From Chitinophaga deserti (GTDB taxonomy: Bacteria; Bacteroidota; Bacteroidia; Chitinophagales; Chitinophagaceae), in assembly GCF_003149455.1 (NCBI RefSeq), contig NZ_QFFK01000009.1, forward strand, positions 186,001 through 250,000: a DNA stretch of 64,000 bases, written 5' to 3'. Position 1 is the stretch's first letter, and each line of letters starts with the position of its first letter. This document shows, in pieces, positions 44,915-53,076 of the stretch. The translations under genes were made by a program, and so were the position numbers. The notes beneath the pieces were generated by a model. It saw only the letters and a list, made by a program, of their open reading frames with translations, did not search any database and was not told the DNA's origin.

Positions 44915-47900
44915 ATGGATAAAATCTACATCAATACGCATTGTTGTAGCAGATGGTTGTTTGTATTAACGCTAATATTTCTGGCTCCCGTTACGCTAAG
45001 GGCAAATATCCTGCAGGACACAGGCCGTATCACGCTACAGGTTACTGCACAGCCTATGGAAACAGTTATCCGGATGATTGAAAAGCAAACAGGGAAAACT
45101 TTTTACTATGGCACCAAAGCCAAACCGGAATCCAGACCGGTTACCATGCATGTTAAGAATGCAACCCTGCCGGATGTACTGAGCATGCTGTTCCAGCATC
45201 AGCCTGTTCAATGGAGGATCGGGAAAGATTACATCGTGTTAATACCTGCCAAAACACCTCCGGCCGGGATTGCCCGGGATAGCCTTGGCATCACACCCCT
45301 GGCCGGTATGGTAGTCAGCAGCGATGGCACACCGTTGCAGGGCGCCACTGTAGTTTCAAAAAACGGTAATGCAGGTACGATTACGGATGACGATGGCCGT
45401 TTTGTATTAAGCGGGATACAGGGTAATGAAGCACTCGTATTTTCATCTTTAGGCTTTGCCACCCGCCAGGTGAAAGCAGGCGGTAAAAGTTTCCTCCATG
45501 TTGTCCTGGATTCTGCTGTCAGTGAAATCAGGGCGGTTGAAGTTGTATCTACCGGTTATCAGCATATCCCCAAAGAACGGGTAACGGGGAGTTTCGTTTT
45601 ACTCGACAGCAAAATCCTGAACCGTACACCTTCCGTTAACATACTCGACAGGATCAGGTACGTAACCAATGGACTGAACTACGTTATGCCCCAGATGCAT
45701 GGTTTTACCAGGACCAGCTACATGATACGTGGCGTAAGTACCATCAACGCCGGAAGAAGCCCGCTGATCGTTATTGACGGATTCCCATATGAGGAAGGTG
45801 ATAATCCGGAAGAGATAATCCGAAGGCTGAACCCTAATGATGTAGAATCCATTACGGTTTTGAAAGATGCGGCAGCAGCTTCTATCTGGGGCGCCCGGTC
45901 GGGAAACGGCGTTATTGTCATCACCACCAAAAGAGGGAAATACAACGCTAAGCCTGAATTAAACATTACCGCATACCTGTCTGCAACAGAGCGGCCACAC
46001 CTGGATAAATTATCCGTTATCAGTTCTGCAGATGCCGTTGCTTTTGAGAAAAGGCGTTTCGCTACCGGATTTTTCAATAGCTATGACGACAGCTATCCTT
46101 CCGGCAGTTACTTCCCGGTGGCTTCTCCTGCTGTTGAATTAATGCTGGCCGCGCGGCGCGGTGAGATGACGGGTGCAGAACTGGAAACATCGCTTGCAGA
46201 TCTGGGTAACCATTCTGTATGGGATGATGTATCGCGGTACATGACCCGGCCTGCATTTACCCAGCAATACAATGTCAGTTATAAAGGCGGAAGTGACCGC
46301 TCTTCTTATTATTTCTCCGGAGGGTACGACCGTAGCCGGCTGGATGTTGCCAATACCAACAGCGAGCGTTTCACATTCGACATTAATAATTCTTTTAAGA
46401 TCAGCAGGTTTGTTGAAGTGGGGTACGTTGTCAATTATGCCAATACTACCGACCGGCAGCCTGAGCTGAACTACCGCCAGCTGCTTCCTGTAACCTCCGG
46501 CGAAGAATGGCTGGCGCCTTATACCGCATTGGCAGATGCGGCCGGAAATGCGTTGCCAATCCCTTTTACCCGCGGGCTCCGGAAGAAGTATATCGATACC
46601 CTGCGCGCACCGGGAATACTGGATTGGAATTACCGTCCGCTGGATGAACTGGATAATGTCAGTATCAAAACAAAGGGCGATAACCTCCGGGTGGGTACGA
46701 ACATCCGGATAAATATCGTAAAAGGATTATCTGCAGATGTAAAAGGGATGATTCATAAGCTGAACAGCAGGGAAGATCTGCTGTACACACTCGCTTCATT
46801 CGATTCCCGGGATAATATCAACCGTTTTTCTTTCCAGGACCAGATCACCGGGAATATGGTTTATCCTTATCCTTTGGGTGCAAGGCTTGTAATGCGGAAC
46901 ATAAAACAGAACTCTTTTAACTTACGCGGACAGCTAAACTATGAAAAGCAGTGGAACCAGCACCAGGTGAATATGCTGGCAGGAGGGGAGATCAGTGAAA
47001 CGAAAACGGAAAGTAATATTTCCACCCTGTATGGTTACAATGAAGAAACCACAACGAATGCGCCGGTAGATTTTACACGTACATACCGTACACGGCCTTC
47101 AGGCGCCATGGCCATGATTTTGTCGGGCAGCGGGGTTACCAGTTATTTAAACAGGTTTCTTAGTTACTACGGTAACTTTTCATATGCATACGCACAGCGG
47201 TATACGCTCACGGGCAGCATTAGATGGGATGCCGCGAATTTGTTTGGTGTGAATGCAAACGACAGGAGAGTGCCTTTATGGTCTGCCGGTATGGCCTGGA
47301 ACATCCTGAAGGAACCCTTCATGCAGCAATCGCCGGCCCTGAATCAGCTGAACCTCCGGTTTACTTATGGCTGGAATGGTAATCTGCTGAATTCGGCGTC
47401 TGCATTACCCGTTATCTCATACCGCAATATCGTGAATGCATACCAGGCTATCCCGGATGCTATCATCCTCAGGCCGCCTAATCCCAACCTTACCTGGGAA
47501 AAGGTGAAGACCTGGAACATAGGACTGGATTTTTCGCTGCTGAACCGCCGCTTAGGTGGTGTAATCGAATATTACCAGAAGAATGGGGAAGATCTGATCG
47601 GGCCCATCGTCAACGATATTACCAAAGGGTTCTCCAATTATCTGGGGAATTATGCGACTGTAAAAGGCAAAGGGGTGGATGTACAGATCAATGCTGTGCC
47701 TATCGAAACTTCACAGTTTAACTGGCGAAGCATTTTCAACTTCAGTTTCAATACCAATAAAACCAGCAGGTACGAATATACGAGCCCGGGTATGCTGGAA
47801 GATGCAGGTACTTACCTGGTAGGGACTTCTCCCATTGTTGGCAGCTCGTTGTTTGATATGTATGTATACCGGTGGGGAGGACTGAATGCCCAAAATGGCG

Positions 47901-48475
47901 ATCCGCAGGGCTACCTGGCGGATACACTGGCTTCATACGACCAGGTAATGAAAGGGAAGAATACCCGTCCGAAGGATCTGATAAAAGTCGGCTCAAGGGT
48001 GCCCCGGATCTTTGGAAATTTTCTGAATAGCGTTGCATGGAAAGATATCGCCTTGTCTTTTAACATTCGCTATAACCTGGATTATTATTTCCAGCGCCCT
48101 TCCATATACTACGATGAACTGTTGAATAACTGGACAGGTCATAGTGATTTCGCCAACAGGTGGCAGCAGCCGGGCGATGAAAGAATAACAAGCATTCCGT
48201 CAGAGTCGCTCAGCAATAATGCGCTCAGGGATTTGTTCTACAGGCAGTCTTATATTCTGGTGGAAAAAGGAGACAACATCCGGCTGCAGGATGTTGTATT
48301 GGAATATACACTGCCACAGCGGTTGGTCAACCGCAATATTGCAGGGATCACATTAAGAGCCATGGCTTCCAACCTGGGAATTATCTGGCGTGCCAACGGG
48401 AAGGGGCTTGATCCTGAAAACCTGAATTACCCGGCATCGAAGAGTTACACGTTCAGCGCGATTGTAAGATTATAA
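44915..48475 (+). CDS. SusC/RagA-family TonB-dependent transporter with STN domain (second locus)
   Basis: A 1186-residue outer-membrane importer. Signal peptide to about 30, STN domain about 38-112 (ITLQVTAQPMETVIRMIEKQ), CarboxypepD_reg-like domain about 128-200, then a plug with the variant start TGYQHIPKERVTGSF and GARSGNGVIVITTKRG, and a long beta-barrel. The TGYQ..PKER..GSF type is characteristic of a SusC subgroup that in this phylum tends to sit with TlpA-like thioredoxins. No sigma/FecR pair of its own lies adjacent. An alternative start is 44870, which adds 15 residues. SusD follows after 17 bases. Confidence 0.92.
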   Translation: MDKIYINTHCCSRWLFVLTLIFLAPVTLRANILQDTGRITLQVTAQPMETVIRMIEKQTGKTFYYGTKAKPESRPVTMHVKNATLPDVLSMLFQHQPVQWRIGKDYIVLIPAKTPPAGIARDSLGITPLAGMVVSSDGTPLQGATVVSKNGNAGTITDDDGRFVLSGIQGNEALVFSSLGFATRQVKAGGKSFLHVVLDSAVSEIRAVEVVSTGYQHIPKERVTGSFVLLDSKILNRTPSVNILDRIRYVTNGLNYVMPQMHGFTRTSYMIRGVSTINAGRSPLIVIDGFPYEEGDNPEEIIRRLNPNDVESITVLKDAAAASIWGARSGNGVIVITTKRGKYNAKPELNITAYLSATERPHLDKLSVISSADAVAFEKRRFATGFFNSYDDSYPSGSYFPVASPAVELMLAARRGEMTGAELETSLADLGNHSVWDDVSRYMTRPAFTQQYNVSYKGGSDRSSYYFSGGYDRSRLDVANTNSERFTFDINNSFKISRFVEVGYVVNYANTTDRQPELNYRQLLPVTSGEEWLAPYTALADAAGNALPIPFTRGLRKKYIDTLRAPGILDWNYRPLDELDNVSIKTKGDNLRVGTNIRINIVKGLSADVKGMIHKLNSREDLLYTLASFDSRDNINRFSFQDQITGNMVYPYPLGARLVMRNIKQNSFNLRGQLNYEKQWNQHQVNMLAGGEISETKTESNISTLYGYNEETTTNAPVDFTRTYRTRPSGAMAMILSGSGVTSYLNRFLSYYGNFSYAYAQRYTLTGSIRWDAANLFGVNANDRRVPLWSAGMAWNILKEPFMQQSPALNQLNLRFTYGWNGNLLNSASALPVISYRNIVNAYQAIPDAIILRPPNPNLTWEKVKTWNIGLDFSLLNRRLGGVIEYYQKNGEDLIGPIVNDITKGFSNYLGNYATVKGKGVDVQINAVPIETSQFNWRSIFNFSFNTNKTSRYEYTSPGMLEDAGTYLVGTSPIVGSSLFDMYVYRWGGLNAQNGDPQGYLADTLASYDQVMKGKNTRPKDLIKVGSRVPRIFGNFLNSVAWKDIALSFNIRYNLDYYFQRPSIYYDELLNNWTGHSDFANRWQQPGDERITSIPSESLSNNALRDLFYRQSYILVEKGDNIRLQDVVLEYTLPQRLVNRNIAGITLRAMASNLGIIWRANGKGLDPENLNYPASKSYTFSAIVRL

Positions 48476-48492
48476 TATTTTGAATACAGCTC

Positions 48493-49851
48493 ATGAGGAC
48501 AATCATCCGATACATAGTGATAGCAACCGGACTGCTGATAGTTACCGCCCTGCAAGGGTGCATGAAAGAATGGCTGGATGCAAAATCTGACAGTGCTATC
48601 GCCAGTCCGGCTACAATTGCCGACTTCAGGGCTATGCTGGATAACCCGGATAACCTGTATATGAATACCGGTTATCTGGCAGAAGTAGCCACAGATCATG
48701 ATACACTAAGCGGGGATTTCTGGACCTCTTACGAGCGCTCGTATTTTGGAAATGCCATGAGCTGGACTGAAATTGTACCCTATCAGGAAAACTACGACTG
48801 GTCTGCCATGTATCCGGGCATCTTTCATACAAACGTAATACTCACAGGACTGAATAAATTAGGAGACGGCGCGGCAGTAAGGGAATTGAAAGGGGAAGCA
48901 TTGTATCACAGGGGGTACTTTCATTATTGCCTGGCTTCCACATTTGCGCATCCTTACGATCCTGCCAATCTTTCCGATGAATTCGGGATTCCGGTAAGAA
49001 CGAGCGATGATCTGAGCATACCGGTACAGCGGGCTACGGTAGGGGATACTTACAAACAGATTCTGGCAGATGTAACTGCTGCTGTTCAGCTGCTGCCGGA
49101 GCATTCTGCAGAAATATTTCGTCCTACCCGGCGATCGGCCTGGGGCCTGCTTTCCCGGATATATTTATCCATGCAGGTGTACGACAGCGCACAAAAGTAT
49201 GCGGATCTCTATCTTGCCAAATATCCTGCATTACTTGATTTTAATACGCTGGACTCTACCCTTCCATATATAGCACTGAATGTGGAAGTGGGTAGCCTGC
49301 ACTATTTCCAACAGGGATCAGTGTATTACTTTGGCATAGCGAAAAGCTTATACCAAAGGTATGAGCCGAACGATCTGCGTTCCATAATCTACTTCCAGGT
49401 GGTGGATGGCATCGCCAATTTCAAAGGCAGTTACAGCCGTTCTGATGTAGACTGTTATGCCGGAGTGGCTACAGATGAAATGTATCTCAACTTCGCAGAG
49501 TGTCTTGCACGGAAAGGAGAGGTCCTCAGATCTATGCACTATCTCAATACCCTTCTCCGTACACGGTATAGAGTTGTTAACGGCGTAAGTACTTATATCA
49601 ATAAAACTGCTAACACTACCGATGAAGCGCTCCGGATTATCCTTGAAGAAAGGGAGAAAGAGCTGGTAAGAAGAGGGACGCGCTGGAGCGATCTCCGCAG
49701 GCTCAATAATGATCCCCGCTTCGCCAAAACGCTCACGAAAACACTGGGTGGTAAAACATATACCCTCGCTCCTAACAGTGACAGGTACACTTTCCCCATT
49801 CCGAGAAATGTGATTACTAAATCTGGTGTCAAACAAAACCCCGGCTGGTAA
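48493..49851 (+). CDS. SusD/RagB-family lipoprotein (second locus)
   Basis: A 452-residue surface lipoprotein with lipobox ALQGC (Cys23), then MKEWLDAKSD, the usual SusD start. The middle contains ELKGEALYHRGYFHYCLASTFAHPYDP, a SusD helix pattern. The C-terminus has REKELVRRGTRWSDLRRLN and ends in PGW, both typical. It is shorter than the first SusD. It is paired with the preceding SusC and followed by a terminator. The ligand is unknown; the thioredoxin and MauE-like neighbours hint at a disulfide-containing or peptide-like substrate (inference). Confidence 0.92.
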   Translation: MRTIIRYIVIATGLLIVTALQGCMKEWLDAKSDSAIASPATIADFRAMLDNPDNLYMNTGYLAEVATDHDTLSGDFWTSYERSYFGNAMSWTEIVPYQENYDWSAMYPGIFHTNVILTGLNKLGDGAAVRELKGEALYHRGYFHYCLASTFAHPYDPANLSDEFGIPVRTSDDLSIPVQRATVGDTYKQILADVTAAVQLLPEHSAEIFRPTRRSAWGLLSRIYLSMQVYDSAQKYADLYLAKYPALLDFNTLDSTLPYIALNVEVGSLHYFQQGSVYYFGIAKSLYQRYEPNDLRSIIYFQVVDGIANFKGSYSRSDVDCYAGVATDEMYLNFAECLARKGEVLRSMHYLNTLLRTRYRVVNGVSTYINKTANTTDEALRIILEEREKELVRRGTRWSDLRRLNNDPRFAKTLTKTLGGKTYTLAPNSDRYTFPIPRNVITKSGVKQNPGW

Positions 49852-49876
49852 CTTTCCTTCTGCCATTAATAAACTG

Positions 49877-49910
49877 AACCACCTTGCAGATGATTGTGAG
49901 GTGGTTTTTT
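49877..49910 (+). terminator. terminator of the second SusC/SusD operon
   Basis: AACCACCT at 49877-49884 pairs with AGGTGGTT at 49899-49906, followed by Ts to 49910. Confidence 0.85.
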
Positions 49911-50019
49911 ATTTTATGGTACAGATGGGATGGGTTGTTTCAGTTAATTGACGAACACAGCAATAAGGTGTAGTTCTAATTGGATTAGGATGGTATTACA
50001 AGCTTGTTTGAAGCAGGTA

Positions 50020-50050
50020 TCTATGTAGCGTCTATGTAGCGTCTACGCGA
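50020..50050. repeat. 11-bp tandem repeat, unit TCTATGTAGCG
   Basis: Two exact units at 50020-50030 and 50031-50041 and a diverged partial third (TCTACGCGA, 50042-50050). Confidence 0.8.
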
Positions 50051-50095
50051 CAACTACGAGGGAACCTGCAATAATGTTTGGAGATGAGGTGGACT

Positions 50096-50128
50096 TGATG
50101 CGGAGGTGATGCGGAAGTGATGCGGAGG
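50096..50128. repeat. 11-bp tandem repeat, unit TGATGCGGAGG
   Basis: Three units: 50096-50106 and 50118-50128 are identical, while 50107-50117 differs by one base (GAAG). The period equals that of the repeat at 50020-50050. Confidence 0.85.
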
Positions 50129-50283
50129 CGGGGTGTTAGTGATAGCAGGCAGTAAAAGTGAAGATCGGGTGCCTGTGGCCCATGGCATTGGCTGGCGGAG
50201 GAGTGGCCTGCCGGGTAGATTTGGGTTCCATATTATCTGATAATGAATTATTTATAACAAAAACTCGCTATTATGGCGGTTTG

Positions 50284-51066
50284 CTATTCCCGCTGGATGA
50301 GAGGCTGTCCGTTTTGAATGGGAGCGGTGTTGCAGGTAGGTTCCGCTGGCATTGGGGTTAGTTTCTTACGGGGCGCTGTTTTGGTGAGGGGTGCCAGTAA
50401 TGGTTTGTCTTCCACAACGGTCAGGATATCTGCTACTTCGAACTTCCGGTCGCGGATATCAAAATCTTCCCAAAAGAACTTTATCTGTACCACTACTACC
50501 AGGGTGCCTTTGCCGGGTACGTTTATCCACAGGTCTGCGCCTTCGAATTGGTGGAAGTGTTGGACGGGCCGGATCAGATCAATGTTGATCCGGGCAGTAT
50601 CTGTACCAGAAACGGTACGGGTGCTGAAGTCGATCCGGGAAGCGATCACTTTTATCTCCATGCGTACTGCATCTTCACAAGTTGTCAAAGGCTGTGGGGG
50701 GATGTGGAGCTTACCGTCATTGGAGAACACAGGCAGTTTTCCGAAGAACTTACTGAGACCGGTGTGACCATTGAATCGGAAGCCTTTGAGGCCTGCGTGG
50801 TTATTTCTGCCGGCTGCTACAATGTAGCTGTTCAGGCGGTTTACCAGCATCCGGTCGGGGTGGATGTCTAATTCAGGCGTAAAGGCGCTGCGGATAAGTG
50901 CTCCTTTACGGCTGGCTGCGCCGAATGTTTTGGCAGCACGGCGGGTATTATCCGTTTGCCGGACTGTTTGTGGTACGGTGCGCAAACAGTGCTTGCCGTT
51001 GCGCTTGTAAGAGATGACATTACCGAGTTTACCGGTGAACGGCATCATAGCATCTAAGATTGCCAT
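50284..51066 (-). CDS. uncharacterised protein (possibly DUF6266-like)
   Basis: A 260-residue protein without signal peptide or membrane segment. The N-terminus reads MPFTGKLGNVISYKRNGKHCLRT, followed by a basic region (RRAAKTFGAASRKGALIRSAF). This resembles the start of DUF6266-type proteins of Bacteroidota, where a short Gly-rich TGKxG motif is followed by a basic helix, but the match is from memory and unverified. The C-terminal half looks beta-rich (VVVVQIKFFWEDFDIRD). The last 30 residues are Pro/Lys-rich. It stands alone, with 11-bp repeats downstream and the tRNA-Ala repeat array upstream. Function unknown. Confidence 0.65.
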   Translation of the reverse strand: MAILDAMMPFTGKLGNVISYKRNGKHCLRTVPQTVRQTDNTRRAAKTFGAASRKGALIRSAFTPELDIHPDRMLVNRLNSYIVAAGRNNHAGLKGFRFNGHTGLSKFFGKLPVFSNDGKLHIPPQPLTTCEDAVRMEIKVIASRIDFSTRTVSGTDTARINIDLIRPVQHFHQFEGADLWINVPGKGTLVVVVQIKFFWEDFDIRDRKFEVADILTVVEDKPLLAPLTKTAPRKKLTPMPAEPTCNTAPIQNGQPLIQRE

Positions 51067-51330
51067 AATAATAAGTTTTTGTTATTGCTGAAATTACGAC
51101 AACCGTATCTGAGCGGCGGCAGGGGGAATTGGAGGATATTCAATGTCATAGTATTACGGATTGAATAACGACGCAGGCTAACAGTATTGAGGCTTGAATA
51201 ATTTCGAAGGTGAGAGTATCAGGGTTTAGAGGTTTTCGAAAAATGGGACATGATTATATCTGATGTAACGTATATGGTGGATGGGTGAAATCCTGCGGGA
51301 TAGGAAATGTGAGGAAGGTTATAAAAGAAA
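51067..51330. other. intergenic region, nothing recognised
   Basis: About 260 bases between the hypothetical gene and the hairpin ahead of the tRNA-like repeats. No gene, RNA or clear promoter was seen. Confidence 0.4.
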
Positions 51331-51359
51331 AAACCTGTCGTGAAGACAGGTTTTTTCTT
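51331..51359. terminator. terminator beyond the tRNA-like repeats
   Basis: AACCTGTC pairs with GACAGGTT around a five-base loop, with T-rich sequence on both strands. It closes the minus-strand tRNA array. Confidence 0.8.
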
Positions 51360-51362
51360 TCG

Positions 51363-51436
51363 TGGAGGATAGCGGGTTCGAACCGCTGACCTTTCCGGAA
51401 GCCTTCGGAACGCTTTGTCCATTTAGAGATATCCCC
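51363..51436 (-). pseudogene. degenerate tRNA-Ala-like copy 1
   Basis: A 74-nt minus-strand sequence whose last 30 bases (T-arm and 3' acceptor strand) equal those of the intact tRNA-Ala. The 5' half is diverged: GGGGATA cannot pair fully with ATCCTCC, the D-stem has a mismatch (AAAG instead of GAG), and the anticodon arm has 18 instead of 17 bases. GGC is still present in the loop. It is unlikely to be a working tRNA. Confidence 0.7.
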
Positions 51437-51479
51437 AAATGCAAAAAGCCTTGCAGAAAAACTGAAAGGCTTTTTTTCG

Positions 51480-51553
51480 TGGAGGATAGCGGGTTCGAAC
51501 CGCTGACCTTTCCGAACGCCTTCGGAACGCTCTGTCCATTTAGAGATATCCCC
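51480..51553 (-). pseudogene. degenerate tRNA-Ala-like copy 2
   Basis: A 74-nt sequence, three bases different from copy 1. The D-stem CTC/GAG is intact here, and the anticodon arm TTCCG/CGGAA closes an eight-base loop AAGGCGTT that contains GGC. The acceptor stem again pairs only with a bulge. The last 30 bases are identical to those of tRNA-Ala. It is a pseudogene or an unusual tRNA-like RNA. Confidence 0.65.
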
Positions 51554-51596
51554 AAATGCAAAAAGCCTTGCAGAAAAACTGAAAGGCTTTTTTTCG

Positions 51597-51670
<74 letters not shown>

Positions 51671-51886
51671 GTTGAATGGAGTGCAAAAATAGGGGCTTTT
51701 TCCAAAATTCAAAAAAATACTTTGAGAATTTTTTCGCGGGAGGAGAAAGGCATATATCCGGAAGAATATTCATATATCAAATCGAAGGCTTCAGCCATCT
51801 CTTCTCTCACTTCCGCGGATTCGCCCGCTGTATTGCCGGAAAATGATTGTAATTGAAGATCACTTAATGAAAATGTAGCTACAACT

Positions 51887-52264
51887 ATGAAACACATTAC
51901 AACCGTATTCAAGAAATTCACCGACTTTAACGGTCGTGCCAGCAGGGCAGAATTCTGGACATTCTTCCTGTTCAACATTATCCTTTCCTATGCCATCACA
52001 CTCGGACTGGGCGCCATCCTGGGCCAGGTAATTGCCAGCATCCTCAACCTGATCGTATCACTGGTTTTGTTACTACCGGGTGTTGCCGTGGCTATCCGCC
52101 GTATGCATGATGTGAATAAAAGCGGTTGGTACATGCTGATCCCGATATACAGCCTTATCCTCGCACTTACCGAAGGGGATAAGTCCGTTAATAATTATGG
52201 CCCGGATCCCTACAGCGACGGTGCTCCGCTTTTTGACTTCGAAAATCAAAACCAGCCTAAATAA
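51887..52264 (+). CDS. DUF805 family inner membrane protein
   Basis: A 125-residue membrane protein with the DUF805 hallmarks: KKFTDFNGRASRAEFWTF at the start, two to three hydrophobic segments, then AIRRMHDVNKSGWYMLIP and GDKSVNNYGPDP. The family is widespread, and its function is not established. It is monocistronic between the tRNA array and a terminator at 52280-52313. Confidence 0.93.
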   Translation: MKHITTVFKKFTDFNGRASRAEFWTFFLFNIILSYAITLGLGAILGQVIASILNLIVSLVLLLPGVAVAIRRMHDVNKSGWYMLIPIYSLILALTEGDKSVNNYGPDPYSDGAPLFDFENQNQPK

Positions 52265-52279
52265 TACATCCCTGATTAT

Positions 52280-52313
52280 AAAGAAAAGCCCTGCAACCGC
52301 GGGGCTTTTCTTT
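52280..52313 (+). terminator. terminator after the DUF805 gene
   Basis: AAAGAAAAGCCC at 52280-52291 pairs perfectly with GGGCTTTTCTTT at 52302-52313. Confidence 0.88.
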
Positions 52314-52362
52314 ATTATAAACGTACCTGTATCCCGTCTCTCCCTTCATTTCCTTCCGGCGA

Positions 52363-52387
52363 AATTCCGTATTTTCATCACGGAATT
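52363..52387 (+). promoter_or_regulatory. inverted repeat abutting the second response regulator start codon
   Basis: AATTCCGT at 52363-52370 and ACGGAATT at 52380-52387 form a perfect 8-bp inverted repeat with a nine-base loop. It ends directly at the ATG (52388). It could be an operator or a leader hairpin hiding the ribosome-binding region. Confidence 0.45.
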
Positions 52388-53062
52388 ATGAAGATCCTCA
52401 TCATCGAAGACGAAAAAGCCCTCGGCCAAAGCATCGCCGACTATCTCCAGGCAGAGTCCTATACCTGTGAGCTTGTCGCTGATAAGCACACTGCGCTCCA
52501 GCGGATCGAGTCGTTCGATTACGACTGCATCCTCCTCGATATTTCTCTGCCCGACGGTAATGGCCTGCAGGTACTTAAAGCCCTCCGCGACAATAACAAA
52601 ACAGACGGCGTCATCATTATTTCCGCCCGCGATGGTATAGACGACCGGATTACCGGTCTTCAGCTCGGGGCCGATGATTACCTCGTGAAGCCTTTCCACC
52701 TCTCCGAACTAAGTGCCCGAATTGCTGCAGTGATCCGCCGCCGCAGGTTTTCCGGATCTTCCATTATCGAAGCTGCCGGTCTTACGGTAGATACCGCCGC
52801 CAGAACCGTGCGCGCCGGGCAGCAGCTGGCAGACCTTACGCGGTCGGAATACGATCTGTTGCTGTATCTCCTCACCAACCGGAACCGCGTAGTTTCCAAA
52901 CATGCCATTGCAGAACATCTTTCCGGGGATGGCGAAGGGTTGTTCGATAACTATGATTTCATTTATGCCCACATGAAAAATCTTAAAAAGAAACTCATGC
53001 AGGCCGGATGGGCCGATCGTATCAAAGCGGTATACGGCATGGGTTATAAACTCGAAGCTTAA
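52388..53062 (+). CDS. OmpR/PhoB-family response regulator (second system)
   Basis: A 224-residue regulator closely similar in layout to the one at 13964. Receiver about 1-115 with phospho-Asp51 (LLDISLPDGNG) and KPFHLSEL; winged-helix domain about 128-222 (LTRSEYDLLLYLLTNRNRVVSKHAIAEHL, ending GMGYKLEA). The kinase follows after 14 bases and an htrA-type protease after that, with a perfect 11-bp direct repeat ahead of the protease gene. This suggests a Cpx-like envelope-stress circuit (inference from the known CpxR-degP link in E. coli). Confidence 0.95.
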   Translation: MKILIIEDEKALGQSIADYLQAESYTCELVADKHTALQRIESFDYDCILLDISLPDGNGLQVLKALRDNNKTDGVIIISARDGIDDRITGLQLGADDYLVKPFHLSELSARIAAVIRRRRFSGSSIIEAAGLTVDTAARTVRAGQQLADLTRSEYDLLLYLLTNRNRVVSKHAIAEHLSGDGEGLFDNYDFIYAHMKNLKKKLMQAGWADRIKAVYGMGYKLEA

Positions 53063-53076
53063 TAAACTGATTGCTG

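Larger units (their letters stand above)
49911..50283. other. intergenic region with short tandem repeats, no gene
   Basis: About 370 bases between the second susD terminator and the end of the minus-strand hypothetical gene. It contains two families of 11-bp tandem repeats (50020-50050 and 50096-50128). No convincing coding frame was seen in the rest. Confidence 0.55.
51361..51594 (-). repeat. two tandem 117-bp units, each a tRNA-like sequence plus terminator
   Basis: Units at 51361-51477 and 51478-51594 differ at only three positions, all inside the tRNA-like part. The 43-base spacer, which contains a hairpin (for example AAAAAGCCTTGCAG at 51443-51456 pairing with CTGAAAGGCTTTTT at 51462-51475), is identical. 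The next unit boundary at 51595 leads directly into the intact tRNA-Ala. Confidence 0.92.

Noticed and set aside
51709..51978. An 89-codon minus-strand frame
   Set aside because: It overlaps the start of the DUF805 gene and its translation has no family signature. Read outwards from tRNA-Ala, the region 51671-51886 is better seen as a promoter and leader area.
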